Shown here one piece after another: positions 23,531-36,024 of a DNA stretch of 64,000 nt. Position 1 is the first letter of the stretch; every line of letters starts with the position of its first letter. The DNA is taken from positions 12,111,826-12,175,825 of the forward strand of contig NC_051140.1 of the NCBI RefSeq assembly GCF_014839805.1, given 5' to 3'. Origin of the DNA: Manduca sexta. Taxonomy: Eukaryota; Arthropoda; Insecta; Lepidoptera; Sphingidae. The notes beneath the pieces are model-generated. The model did no database searches, was not told where the DNA came from, and worked only from the letters and a program-made list of their open reading frames with translations. A program made the translations under genes and the position numbers.

Positions 23531-26342
23531 GTCTAACAATCGCGCAAACATAAGTAATTATTATAAAAAAACGGTTCTAAAATCTACAACAATCCAAAAA
23601 ACTTATCCAATTGCTAGATAAGCTAAGTAAATAAATGTATGTACCTTTAGTTTATGTGCATATAAATATAAAATATGAATTGGAAAGAATATTACACTGT
23701 TTTTGTTTTAATAATTTTTTATTTAGCCAAATATAAAGTTCAGTTAAGGGTTTTTTGTTACATTTAGTTAAAGATTGTTTTTTTCCTTTTTTGTTATAAA
23801 ACACATGTATTTGAACCAAATACAAAGAGTATCATTTTAGTCCCATTTAATTTTAAAAAGTTCCACTCTCCATCTTCAAAGTTCAAGGTTCTACACAAAT
23901 TAAATTAAAATAGGGATTCTGAAGCTATCGTTTAACACAGTTTAGGATGAAAAGGTAACCTTTCCTCCTTTGGAGTTGTTTAATCCCAAATAACTTCGAG
24001 AAACCTACGTATTTTCAAACCTATTAAGTTACAATTTTTTATTTCCCAGACCAGGGAATGGATCCTCACGGTTTTCACCCGTGGTTTAAGCATGTTGACG
24101 CTACACTCATTTGTAATGAGGCGTGATATAAGTGCATAAGGCAAAATATTTAATAAATTAAATTCTTGTTGTAGTGAGAGTTCAGTATTTGTATATGTAT
24201 GTGTCATCGATATTTTTCGTAAAAAATATATTTGAGGCACGGAAATAAGTTGTCGTAGTCGTAAGTCGAAAATAGAAAGTGAAAATATTACAAACGAAAT
24301 AATCTATGTACTGCTTATTAATTATTTTCTGGCAGATAATATAAAATTTATATGAATGGTGGATTTGATTTATTTAATTTATAGACCATCACGAACCATA
24401 AAACTCATAGAAAGAAAATAAACAACTTCAAATTAAGTAGTTTGAAAACTTTTATTTTGCTGTGCATATAAATAAAGTTTCAAAGCTGATGAGTTGCATT
24501 TATAATGCGTCGTATAGATCCAAATCTTGGTATTCTTGCTTGTTGTGTTCCCTGACATTTGAAAATCTGAGTAATGGTACAAAATAAGTTTGTAACTTGA
24601 AGACTTCACATTCGTTTATAGAAAAGGAGAATGCAATTTTCGTAGTGTTTTAAAATCATAAAAGTAGTTATTATACAACAAATTAAATTCCGAATAAGCA
24701 TTAACCTCATTGATCGCATCACATTATAAAATCTTGTTTCTACAATGTTCAGTACGGCAATAAAATATTAGTACTTCCATAAACATTTGAGTAGCTACTA
24801 ATTTTATCACCAAACATTTCATTGCTAATTGATTGTGGTTTATGCGCATTTTTAAACCGCAGAATATATTATACACTAGAGTCTCGTAAAGAGGGAGTTT
24901 TGCATTTAAGAATAAGAGATTCTGTATTATCAATAACCACTTCCCAAAAGTACATCTAAACGCCTCTGGACGTTACATGTTGACTTAACTTGTAAGCAAA
25001 ATGAACAGGTACTAGCACTCGAGGTCATGCATGAATAACGTTACTTGTTATTTATTAGGCATAAATGAAGTTTTATTGAAAACAAGTACATATTACAATG
25101 ACATATTGCGTGGTGCAGTTACCGCAGCGCGTTACGTAATATGTTATGTGCATGGCCTCAGAAACTTAGGAGCATTGTCGCTCGAGAAGGATGTTCAACC
25201 TTTATCGACGATGTAAACTCAATAATGATTGAATATTATACGGTCTTTGATTTGCGTGTTCAACTAATGTCTATATTTGATTTAATTGTATACAATTTGA
25301 TGAGGCGGAACATGGCATTGATGTATTGCAAAGTATATGGCATAGAAATTAGTCCTATTAGTATTCTATTAGGAAACTTCAGCTATAAGTAGTTTTAGAA
25401 TTTTTAGGGCTTTGTAATAAATCTTACTAATATTATAAATGGTGCCGTTTATGGACATGTTTGTGTGGAAGAAGTAAAGAAAGAAACCGCTGAATAGATC
25501 TGCATAAAATTTAGTACTATGATAGAGCATGTTCTGGGTGAACACAAAGGTAATTTTTTATTCCAGATAACGTCTTTACCGCGGCCGAAGTCGCGAGCGA
25601 CAACACTAAGTAGGATTCATTCTGCGGAGTCATGGTTGTTTTGTCATTCTTATGAATGGATAGGATTATTCCTATGGTTATTCTACTCTATTAATGTGTC
25701 TCCCCCCCGTGACCATGAAGGCTGCAAAGTCTTCGAAACGTCGGGAGAAAAAATAATATAAAAAACCGCGATAAAATCCGTAAAATAGCTTTATTTCAAT
25801 GTCTTAAATTTGCCTTAGGTTTTATAGACAGCAGCTTGTCCGATATAAACTTATGTTGTAAACCGAATAATGATAAAGTCATATTATATACATTCTCACG
25901 TAAATACATGACATGTAATTAAATAACAATAAAATATGAAGCTATTAATGGACAAAATATAATTCTAAAGAGAGTTCTAAGATTATACCGACAGTTGAAG
26001 GGCTTTGTATCTACGGGAACATAATATAAACAATTTATTTTTAACTAAAAATATTAAATTAAATAGTTTTTTTTTTCATTTTGTCTTGATAATATTGAAA
26101 GAAAAAAAAAATTTTTTTTTAAGAATTTCAACGTTGATTCTGGCTGTGTAAAGAGTGATTATGTAGGTTAAGTGTGGCGCGCTTCGCTCGACCGAGCGGC
26201 GGCATGCAAACAATTTACACAATTGACAAATCCCCGTAACGTTTTCGTGGATCACCTTAAATAAACTGTTTGCATGATTGTGATTAACACCTTGCCTCCC
26301 AATGAAACTTCGAAACATCGCATTGTCAATACTTTGAAACGA
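23531..26342. other. Intergenic DNA upstream of CPR-2
   Basis: Apart from the repeat at 25695, no supported feature. ORFs at 23980, 24724, 25141 and 25519 lack any gene signature. Confidence 0.5.
25695..25810 (+). repeat. Interspersed repeat, GACCATG-GGCTGCA family, copy 3
   Basis: cccgtgaccatgaaggctgc, cttcgaaacgtcgggagaaa and accgcgataaaatccgtaaa. The best preserved of the three copies. Confidence 0.6.
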
Positions 26343-26351
26343 TATTTATAG
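26343..26351 (+). promoter_or_regulatory. TATA-like box of CPR-2
   Basis: TATTTATAG lies about 80 bases upstream of the CPR-2 start codon. A TCAG at 26381 could serve as an arthropod-type initiator. This is inferred from sequence and spacing. Confidence 0.5.
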
Positions 26352-26424
26352 CTCAAATTGCCACTTTAGAGCATAGACGTTCAGGACTCGTCCAGCAATC
26401 AACAACCAACTTTATCCATTAAAA

Positions 26425-28181
26425 ATGATGAAAATCGTAAGTGGATTTTATACTGTGACTTTTGAGTGATATATTTAAATTCTCCAGTTATACCAGTTTA
26501 AAATTTCGCGACTTTATTCAAAATGATACTAAAAATTGTTGTTAAATCAAAGTTATTTTGACTATCTTTAAAATATTTGTGATAATACTAAAATAATTAA
26601 AGTAACAAAGTTTGAGAAACAGTGTAACATTAATTAAATGATTTCAGACTTTGTTCGCCCTTGCTGCGTTGGCGCTGGTGTGCGCTCAACAAGCTCCCGT
26701 TGCCAGCGACCAAAAGCCACCAGTAGAAATCGTCAAACAAGATTCGGAAGTCGACGTCAATGGATACAACTTCGAGTAAGTGTTTCATTAAAATTTATAG
26801 GCAGTAATGAATTATTCAAACCAATTTTTTTTCATTGACGTTTTGCTTATTTCAAAGTTTTGGGGGATGTTAGCATACTAACTGTATTCAATTCATGTTG
26901 ATTCATAAATCCACAATAAATTAGATATACTATTTAAAATGCAACAATCTTCGCGCCCTATGTATCTAAAGTTACTATCTGAAATACAATTTTACGAATG
27001 GAATGCTTACCTTTGACCCAGTAATAATATTATAGTCAATTTATTATACATTGGTATATAAATCATTGTATCTATTTCTGTTCGGCCTTTGGCAGTCATT
27101 CATTAATAAGCAGCTAGCTACTTCAATTTAACGTATTACTTTCTACTTGTTAAATAACAAATGCAAGCAATCAGTATAAGTACACACTGTTTATATTGTT
27201 TATTATTTTCTGTAAATAATATTTTTATGTGTCGGGTAATGCAGCTTTGTATTGATAGATATCAAAACAATATATTACGTATTACATCGAATAAGAAATA
27301 ATTATGTGCTATTTATTGTCTTACTAACACATATTATTACATTTGCTATTAAACATTATAGTAACTCTATGTGGCGTGCGTTGTTTGTTAACTTATAGCG
27401 CTTGTGCATACACTTGTAGGAAATGTTGTAGGTAAATTATTAGAATAGATAATTGCCTATAATTACGTGTGTGGCTTGCTTTTACGATGTAGGAATCGTA
27501 AAATCTATTCTATTAGGTGTCATTTATTGCAAATTGACGGAATTATTGCTTTGAAATATTTGTTATTTTTTAGTAGAATATAATTTCAAACGTAGATGAT
27601 TTCTTATTGTTTTTAAAGATTGTTATACTATCAATGTTGTACGAGCTTGATTTTAGTCAAAGAGACCCGGTGATTTTAAGACCATTAGAAATAATAATTA
27701 GAGCCTAACTCGTAGTAAATCTTGATCACTGACAAATGCACACGAGACCCAGTCATATTGCAACCTTTCATAGATCATCGTTTTATTTACTAAGAAACTA
27801 TATTAATGCTGCATTTTCTAATATTACGTTTAGTCCACACATTAGTATAAAATTTGTAAATTTATTAAATAGTCCAGCTGATAGGTACAATGAACTATAA
27901 AAATGTATTATATTAGTATAGGAAAAAATACTTTGCCATTACACAGAATATATATTTAACCAAAATGTTATTTTTATAGATTTGAGACAAGCGACGGTAC
28001 ATCTAGGCAAGAGCATGGAGAGTACAAGAACGACACAGACCAGCAAGGTCTCTTGGTGAAGGGCAGTTACAAGTACGTCGCTCCTGATGGCCAGCACATT
28101 GCTGTCTCCTTCGTAGCTGACAAGAACGGATATCAGCCGTCCGAACAAGCTGAAGACCAACAAAAACCCGCCCAAGCCTAA
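26425..28181 (+). CDS. Cuticular protein, RR-1 type (CPR-2), complete, 3 exons
   Basis: Predicted secreted chitin-binding cuticle protein of 113 residues. Exons are 26425-26436 (ATG ATG AAA ATC), 26648-26775 and 27980-28181 (stop TAA). The splice sites are GTAAGT/TTTCAG and GTAAGT/TATAG, with a phase-0 then a phase-2 intron as in CPR-1. The signal peptide covers residues 1-17 (MMKITLFALAALALVCA). The RR-1 region spans about 43-101, with FETSDGTSRQEHGEYK, GSYKYVAPDGQHIAV and FVADKNGYQP. The C-terminus is a short Gln/Glu/Ala tail (SEQAEDQQKPAQA). Two tandem ATGs open the frame and I used the first. It is transcribed away from CPR-1 and lies between CPR-1 and CPR-3 in the cluster. Confidence 0.93.
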
Positions 28182-28264
28182 AATCATAAGCAAAAGGAAT
28201 CGCTAATACCAAATAATTTGAAACTAGAAGTATAATCTCTAGTCTAAGCAATTAACACTGCCGG

Positions 28265-28270
28265 AATAAA
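28265..28270 (+). terminator. Polyadenylation signal of CPR-2
   Basis: AATAAA lies about 84 bases after the TAA of CPR-2, in the expected orientation and distance. Confidence 0.7.
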
Positions 28271-28399
28271 AGTGTTTAAGTAATATTAGTTTTTCTTTAC
28301 TTCGAAAAGTTTATGAGCATACCTTGTTTATTTTTAGTGTTTTAACGTACTCACTGTTATAGTGATAGACCAAATAGATGCTTCGATGCAACTGCATAC

Positions 28400-28690
28400 A
28401 GACATACACTTACACCTTTTATTCTCGAAGGGGTAAGCAGAGCCGCAAATTGTGCACTCAGTTTTTCGATTTGTATATTCCGTTCCAAAATGTGATGGGG
28501 GGCCACCCTATTAACATACCGGATACAAATTCCAGACGCCGTATTAACATATGAAGAAAAACCTATGCCACTTTGTTCGACTCGGGTTCCGAACTCAAGA
28601 CCTTTGATTAAAAGTTGTACCGCATACGCAATACAGCTAAACCTTCGATGGTTTAGTTGTATTGCATGCAGAGCATCAGTGTGAATGCTG
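28400..28690 (-). mobile_element. SINE, strongly diverged copy of the 9-kb family
   Basis: It shares tcgaaggggtaagcagagc, the gtgatgggg block and a degraded B-box with the 9-kb SINE. It lies about 130 bases past the CPR-2 polyadenylation signal. Confidence 0.6.
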
Positions 28691-31600
28691 GCGTCGAGGC
28701 AGCTGCGGTGTGAGTGCATGTATTCATTTACTGCTATGCTAGTCCGTAATATAAAACGGTATTTGGTTGCCTAAAAATATAATAACTTCAGCAAAAGGCC
28801 TACAATACCTTGTTGATTTCTTTTTGGGGGACCATAATCGGGAAATAATGTAACCTAAAGTTAATTTTCGATTCTCTCATGTGATACGAGTAACCAAATA
28901 GTACCCACATTTAATTAGCGACACCCGAAAATCAAAGTAACCGAAGTTGATAACAGCTGGTCAAGGACCAGTAAACAAGAGGAGTGGGAAACACTAAAAT
29001 AACTCACACGCACATTTAATGATGACCGTCAATCTGGCGTGGATTCTACATGATACGTGTTACTTACTTGCGTGTTGTGTTTAAAAGTCTATGTAGAATT
29101 TTTGACAATTTTAACTCGTGATATATTTATCATTTAGATATAAACAAAAAATCTTACAACGCACTTAATATATGTCTTACCTCTTCAATATAACCCATTT
29201 CTTATTTTCCTAATCAAAACTATTGATGTAACTATTGGAGCTGAATGCTTTACATAAAGATAAATATAGTTTCTGATGCTTTTTAAAAGCAGTTGACGAA
29301 ATGTATTTTTGTAGTTTTGTGTAATATAAAAAATATGGTCATAATTTAATCAAAACTGCTTGTTGTCAATGAGTTCTTGTGACGATAAATATTAGCCAGC
29401 AGTCATGGTCACATACACCCCAAAAATATTATTCTTAAAATATCCGGTACATATATAAAAGCTTTACGAAATATTAAAATATACAAAGAATGGTTTCCTT
29501 CTCTTTAAAATTTAGGTATTTATTACAATCTTAGAGCTACCAGTATTTTCTATGTAATATTATATAAAATTACGTCGTTTGGTGTAAGCTGGTCCTGGAA
29601 AACAGAATATATACTGCGTTAAATATTTAAAAAAAACTTATTTGCTAAAAAAAGAGTCAGAATATCACCATATCATCAATATCAGTTTTGGATTCTTCTT
29701 AATAATCCTTAAAAATTAAGGTAAAAGCTAATATTTACAAATATGTTACAAGTATTTTTGTTTAAAGTATTTTAATTTAAAAATAACACTTACCTATTAA
29801 GAAAGGTAATTGTACACGAGAATTAAAAAAATATATAATTGTAAACATTGCCGTATAAAAGACATAATATTATGTGTTTATCTCCAGGGGGAACTGCGAA
29901 CTAAATCACCGTGGTTAGGCATATTTTCAAATTAAGACAGATGACCAACTGAACAGTTGCTTATATCCAGTCTTAAGTTCTAATCTTTGAAGAAAGATGT
30001 TGCGAATTACTCAGACATGAACAATAATAATGATGCATCACTCAATGTCTCTGCTAAAAAGAGGAAGGTCATAAAGACGATTGACAAATATATCTTTAGT
30101 GGTAATCATCGAGCAAATTGCCACGAAACGTTAATGTTTCATAGATGGCTGTTTCATTTATACTTAGTCTCAGCTTAACATCAAAGTGTAAGCCCGCGTT
30201 GGGAAATAAGCAATAAAATTAGTTGTAAACAAGATGTACATTTACCTCAAATGAGACCTCATTTTAGATTTAGTATTTACTAGTTTCGTGTTTGTTACTT
30301 CACTAACATTAGTTCTCTAGTATTGGGCAACCTAGTGGGCGTAAAATATTGTCACTTGTTGAAGTTTTTGCTATTATGTTTTATGAGGCTCTGAGCACAA
30401 CTTACACTCTTCGTGGTGTTTGTAGGTTATTTAAAATATTATCACGTAATCTTATGATATATCACAGAATTTTTTATCTTTTAAAAATTTATTTTAAATT
30501 TGATTAGGTTTTTTTGGAGTTTTCATTATAATCCATTTACATTAATGGAAATACAGTAAAATTGAATTGTTTATGTTCGACCGAAATCTGCTTAGTATTT
30601 CGAGATTATTTTTCATTGTCATATAAATTTTAAATGAAGTCAGATAATAACTTATATGTCACCAAAATAGATAAATAACATAAGTAAAAGTAACTTAAAA
30701 AACTAGTAATTCGGACTTCAAGCCTCAATTCTAAATGAGGTGTTTGTAGAGAATATAACTTTTTATCTGTAAATACGATGAAATACGAAGTGTTGTAAAT
30801 TTTATATATAAATTGTAACTTCTGAAAATAATATACTTAGTTTGCACGATCTGCTTGTTCTATAAGTATCATAGCACATTGGTAAGTGAATACTATGAAT
30901 TTTGATTAAACCAGTACAGCGTAGTAGACAAGTAACTGCAATGTAAATGTAAAAGTAACATTAGTACAAAAAATAGAGAATCAATTTTACCTCACGGTTT
31001 TCTCTCCATCTGCGAACATTTTAAGTTTACTGAAAAGAAAATAATATTATTTAAACATATTCTTAATAATATAAATAGATACCTAAATATTTAAGGAAAG
31101 TAGTAGAATCGTAATTTATTTTAATTGTAGGTAAAAGGTTATTACGTAGTACTTACATGATTATTTCGTCACATAAGTACTACATCGGTAGTGTGCAGGT
31201 ATTAATCGTATTCTTCGCAGAAATTGATAGATATTTTATGGGGTATTTAGAAATTATCATGTTTTAATATTGTTATTATATTATAAAATGTAACTAATTT
31301 AATTTTTTTATGTTATCATTACTTAAAAATATACAATAACTTAAGAACTGATAGCAATATATTATAAACATATTTCATATCTTTTTTAAATAATGAAATG
31401 TGAAGAAACTTAAATATTATAATACTTACTACTCGTATACGAATAGTAATGTTGACTGATGAAAATGCAAAGGGTCGCCTTTTAAATCCTTTTCTACAGA
31501 GAAAATATGAAGTGTGTTAATTTACTAAATAAATGAAAAATCACGATTTGATACCACTTGTCTGAACATTCTGCTTTTACGATCTATTTCCAACTAACTT

Positions 31601-32807
31601 TTGTTCGCAGCTGCACCGGCATGGAAGTAGTTTTACGATAAAAAAATGTTATACAGCGTATTTTTTTTCCTAGGCTTACTAAATTAAACCCCATATTCTT
31701 ATCTATCTCTTCGCGTAGAAGTAGATTTGTAGTAGAGTATGTGAAATATATGTATATATTTTGTATATTTATTTTGTACGAAATTTACACTTATTTATCT
31801 TATATCTATTGTTAGAATAACTTCAATGGTAAAGCTATATCAGTGGAGTTGTAATATAATTTGATAAGTATATTTTCAGTTCAACGGCCTTTGCAATTGA
31901 TGTAATAATAATTATAGGCATTCCTGTATTGATATGTAAATCGAACAAAATTGCGTTAGCGGGAAAAATAGTTTACTTCGCTATGCCTTATAAATGTTAT
32001 ACATACACTATATAAGAATATGTAATACAAATAAGGATGATTATAGGTAACCATCTGTTCCTCTACAGTGGCGTCAACCTTTACGCCACTACAATAGATA
32101 TAGTAGTTTAATAATTAGTCATTTATTTCGTTGAATCTTTGCAATAAATTCTATAAAATTTTTGCACATAATATAAGCATAATATGGTAGATATTGAAAT
32201 TATTTCTAACTTGATAACTACTAATTAAAAACTATAATATCCTTCGTAGCAGGATAAAACACAACGTAAAAATGTATGGGGCAGTAGCCTCGGCGCCTTT
32301 CTGCAATAGTTTACGCTAAGAAAAAACAAAAATATCCTCGTGTCATACTCGTTGCTTGGACATAAATACCATTCTCGTATATTTTTTTGTTTTTTATTAG
32401 CGTGAAATCAGTAGAAAAGTGTCTTGGCTAAGGGCCACAGGGCCCTATTTTTGGCATAAATAGATAAAGCGTTGTCACCTGCCCAGACTTTCACAAACAA
32501 GAGACCTGTCAAGACATGTCATTGCAAATCATTGCAAATTTATTAGCAGCGTGGTATATTGTATTCATGTCATAACTTTTGACGGGGGTATGATAATTTA
32601 TAGGTACCTACGTAAACACTGATTTGTTAAATAGGCGAGCCATAAACTGCCCGTGTGGTTACAGCTTAGTCCTTTTGCGCAATTAATGACTTTAAAAGGT
32701 GAAGGTGTTTTGTAACTACGTAGTTATATTGCCCATTGTTATTTCTGGAGCCAATTAGGTGCGTAGATGTTAGGACTTCACATTTAAAAGTTAATTCAAG
32801 CGTGTTT
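28691..32807. other. AT-rich intergenic DNA between CPR-2 and CPR-3
   Basis: One ORF fragment at 29987-30110 (AKKRKVIKTIDKYIF) may be a relic of a hAT-type transposase N-terminal region. I see nothing else. Confidence 0.45.
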
Positions 32808-33110
32808 AGGGTTCCGTATCTCAAAATGAACTGTTATAGAATTACTGATTTGTCCATCCGTCCGTTTATTTGTCAAGACTTTATTTTTAGGAAAGCTTAG
32901 AAATATCAAGTTGAAATTTAGATCAAAATCTCGGGCTATGTTCTCTTTCACCTGTTAAAAGTCAAACTTGCGAGTTAAGGAGGGAATCAAAATCTACAGG
33001 GTACTTTTCGTTAATCTAGAATCATGAAATTTAGAAAGATTAAATGACTTACACCACAATAGGTACAGGGAAAAATTTGAAAAACGTAAATATGTAATAC
33101 TTATATTATG
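32808..33110 (-). repeat. Fragment of the AAAACCGG/GGAACCCTAA repeat, opposite orientation
   Basis: It begins tttagggttccgtatctcaa, the reverse complement of the end of the 21903-22375 copy. It continues with the equivalent of the caagttgaaatttagatcaa block. Confidence 0.5.
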
Positions 33111-33515
33111 TACATTAAGAACAAAAAAGCGAAATTACTATTACCGACTTATTATTTGCGGTTGGTGCAATAAACGTGCCTTGGGATCGAATGGCAAAGT
33201 TTAGTTTGTCAAGTTCGAACTTCTAGATTCTTCTACTTAGATTCTTTACCTACAAGTTTATACGGACCTTCGGTGCGTGATACCACCTGTCCAATTTTTG
33301 TTGTATAGAGAAATCACAGTCCACAATGTTATAGTTTTTATTAGTATTTTTCCCAGAACGATATGACCATACCTCTACCATCTATGTTGATTCATCTCCT
33401 CAGAAAATCGATTTATAAAATACTTTTAAACTATAGAACAGCAAATGATACTATTTTTTAGAAAAATATTAAAAAAATATTTAATGTAGTATAAAAATAA
33501 AAATATTTTTATGTT

Positions 33516-34889
33516 TTATTGTTTGGGTTCGATGACTCGGATCTGTGGCTTGTATCCTTTGTCGTCAGCAGTGAAGGTGACCTCGTAGGTCTGGCCGTCA
33601 GGAGCGGTGTAGGAGTAAGAGCCTCGGACCGCGATGCCTTGACGATCGCCCACGTTGATCAGACCGGCTTCTTCCTTGCGGGAAACGCCATCGCTCGTCC
33701 TATATCTGGAACGAGTAGTTGGTATGTTTAGTGTTGATGCATCGAGCTGTAAACTTATTTAGTGTTCTTCTTCGTTTATATGTAATTTCCTGGTATCGCT
33801 AGTATAAATCAAGGAGTAAAATTATAAACTTGGGTCTTAAAGAAATAAGTATTCGTAAGCTTTTACCCAGAATTCGGGAGGTTTAGGTTTAGTATCTATA
33901 TACAAAAGTTAAACCCACTACTATTCTTTATGATTATTGTCATTAACATTTAATAGTTAAGGGACCACATAAGCTGACCAATTCAGTTTATACGCCTCTA
34001 TAAAGAGAGGTTTCCTTTCCTTTTTTAAGACGTGTCAAGATTACGGCTGGGTTGTTTATATCATTCATGAGTAATCCTTGGGTTTTTTATTATAAATCAG
34101 AAGTTCTAAGGATGCCTATATTATTACATGAAAAATCCGGGTCTTGTTATACAGCACACAACTAGAATACAAATTCTTTTATATTATTCATGCATTACGC
34201 CATGTACTATTTACATCATCAGTCATTTTCCACAAGCCACATGTAAAATGCATTGAAATGGTAAGTACCTATCAATGATGATGCATGTATGTATACAGTG
34301 AGCAATCGTTTTTTATACAAAATGACCCTACTACACCCGATTGTAAGCGGAGGGGCACTTAGATGAAGTATCGATTGACGAGAGATTATCCCTCGCCACC
34401 CGGCAAAATTATGCCTGTCTGTTTAAAACTGGATAAACACAAGTTGACTTTAGACCATGGCTATCTTACGTGGCGCATTACGCATTATGTGTTAATGATT
34501 CTACAATATTGGCTATTCGGCAGATGAAAACGTTCTACTACCACATACCCAGCGTTTGAAATTAAAATGGTAGCACTTACTCAAAGTCGTAGCCGTCGGC
34601 CCTGACAAAGCTGTTATCGGAGAGGATCTCAGCAGGTGGGTGTTGGAGGACTTGTTGGGCTGCAGCCACCGCTACTAGCACTCCGAACATGCAAAGTTTC
34701 TGGAAAACGTCAAAATTTACATGTTACTATGTGTGATCTTTTTATAAATATTATATAAAAATAATGTTGTAAATCTGCGGTTTTGATTCTAAAATATTAT
34801 AACATAAAAATATTTCAGTATAATTTAAATAAATATAACATAAACATTCATACTGCAATAAAAAATATTCAACTTACCAAAGCAACCAT
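33516..34889 (-). CDS. Cuticular protein, RR-1 type (CPR-3), complete, 3 exons
   Basis: Predicted secreted chitin-binding cuticle protein of 106 residues. Minus-strand exons are 34889-34878 (ATG GTT GCT TTG), 34699-34581 and 33705-33516 (stop TAA). Donors are GTAAGT at both introns and acceptors end in CCAG. The phases are 0 and 2, matching its siblings. The signal peptide is about residues 1-18 (MVALKLCMFGVLVAVAAA). The RR-1 region spans about 40-97, with YRTSDGVSRKEEAG, GSYSYTAPDGQTYEV and FTADDKGYKP. The stop codon lies inside an AATAAA (33515-33520), which is probably coincidental. The gene is compact, with introns of 178 and 875 bases. It sits about 1.1 kb upstream, in its own direction, of the last exon of CPR-4, which is transcribed on the same strand. 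Confidence 0.93.
34310..34500. repeat. Probable repeat fragment in CPR-3 intron 2
   Basis: cctcgccacccggcaaaatt and gtctgtttaaaactggataa look like a piece of a dispersed element. It is confined to the CPR-3 second intron (33706-34580). Confidence 0.3.
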
Positions 34890-34937
34890 TTTGATAATGT
34901 TAAACTACAGGTAGCACTGATATTGATAAAACAAGTG

Positions 34938-34973
34938 ACTGATAGAAAAAAAACGGCGCATTCTTCTTAAATA
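34938..34973 (-). promoter_or_regulatory. Core promoter of CPR-3 (TATA-like box plus TCAGT initiator)
   Basis: On the minus strand TATTTAAG (34973-34966) is followed about 30 bases later by TCAGT (34942-34938), the arthropod initiator consensus. The spacing is right for a TATA plus Inr core promoter and gives a 5' UTR of about 50 bases. Confidence 0.65.
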
Positions 34974-35156
34974 CAGGCTTTGTTTGTTTATGTTTCGGCA
35001 ATTGGCAACGAGCACACTACTGCGGCTCGGAGGTGATAACACAGATCAAGTGATGAAATATTGCGACAAACAAATTTACACATGCGAACCTAAAACGTAT
35101 TTCAGTTACGAGAGCGGTGTAGATATTTCTATTGAAAGTGGAATTCGAAGCAGTTT

Positions 35157-35330
35157 TTAACCGACTTCAAAAAAGGAGGAGGTTGTCAATTCGACTGTAT
35201 TTCTGTTTTTTTCTTTATGTTTGCTACCTTAGAACTTTCGACTGGGTGAACCGATTTTGATGATTCTTTTTTTATTTAAAACCTGATGCTTCTCGCGTTG
35301 TTTCATTGTATTGGACCCTTGACTTCGAAT
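35157..35330 (+). repeat. Interspersed repeat, ACCGACTTCAAAAAAGGAGG family
   Basis: accgacttcaaaaaaggagg, then gggtgaaccgattttgatga. It is widespread in insect genomes by memory. It lies between CPR-3 and the last exon of CPR-4. Confidence 0.5.
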
Positions 35331-36024
35331 ATACATTAAATTATGTTGTCAATTATGATGTCGTCAACGTATACTGATTTTTACTAATACAAAAAAGAAA
35401 AAAATTAAATCTTTTTAACAAAAAATTATACTGCCCTAAAACACTACTAAAAACCAAAAATAATTTAACATTACCTATACACTGTTAAACAATTTTCGAG
35501 TCAAGTTAAAATACTTTTTAGTTTTTAGTGGTTTTTGAAGGCGGTATAATTTTTTGGTTAAAAAGTTTTTATTGGACCGAATTTTCATAGTGTTTAATTT
35601 TTAAAGAAGTCCATTTTTCATTCGTTTCATATAATCCACAATAGTAAAGTAATATTATTTATCCAATATCTTTTGCTGTGTTTAGCTTGTTTTATATTAA
35701 CCTCTACGGCGAGGATGGATTATTTTAATAAATTAACACTGAATTACTTATATTATTTAATAAATATACTCCATAAATTATAACTAAATTAAAAACAACA
35801 CGATGGTGTGATTTATGTTACCCAAGACTGTTTAAGTGTGTATATTAATTCAACCAACATGTTTAAATTTCTGTTAATATTTCCAAAAGTTTGTGAGATC
35901 TGTCATATAACGATAACGTTAACAAATACTTTGCCCGAATAAATACAAACTAATTTATAAATTACTGTCCAGTCTTTCCTTATTAATTAAACATGTTCGA
36001 CTATAAAATGTTGAAGTTCGAAAT

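Noticed and set aside
27939..28251. Minus-strand ORFs over CPR-2 exon 3
   Set aside because: They are antisense shadows of the well-supported CPR-2 coding exon.
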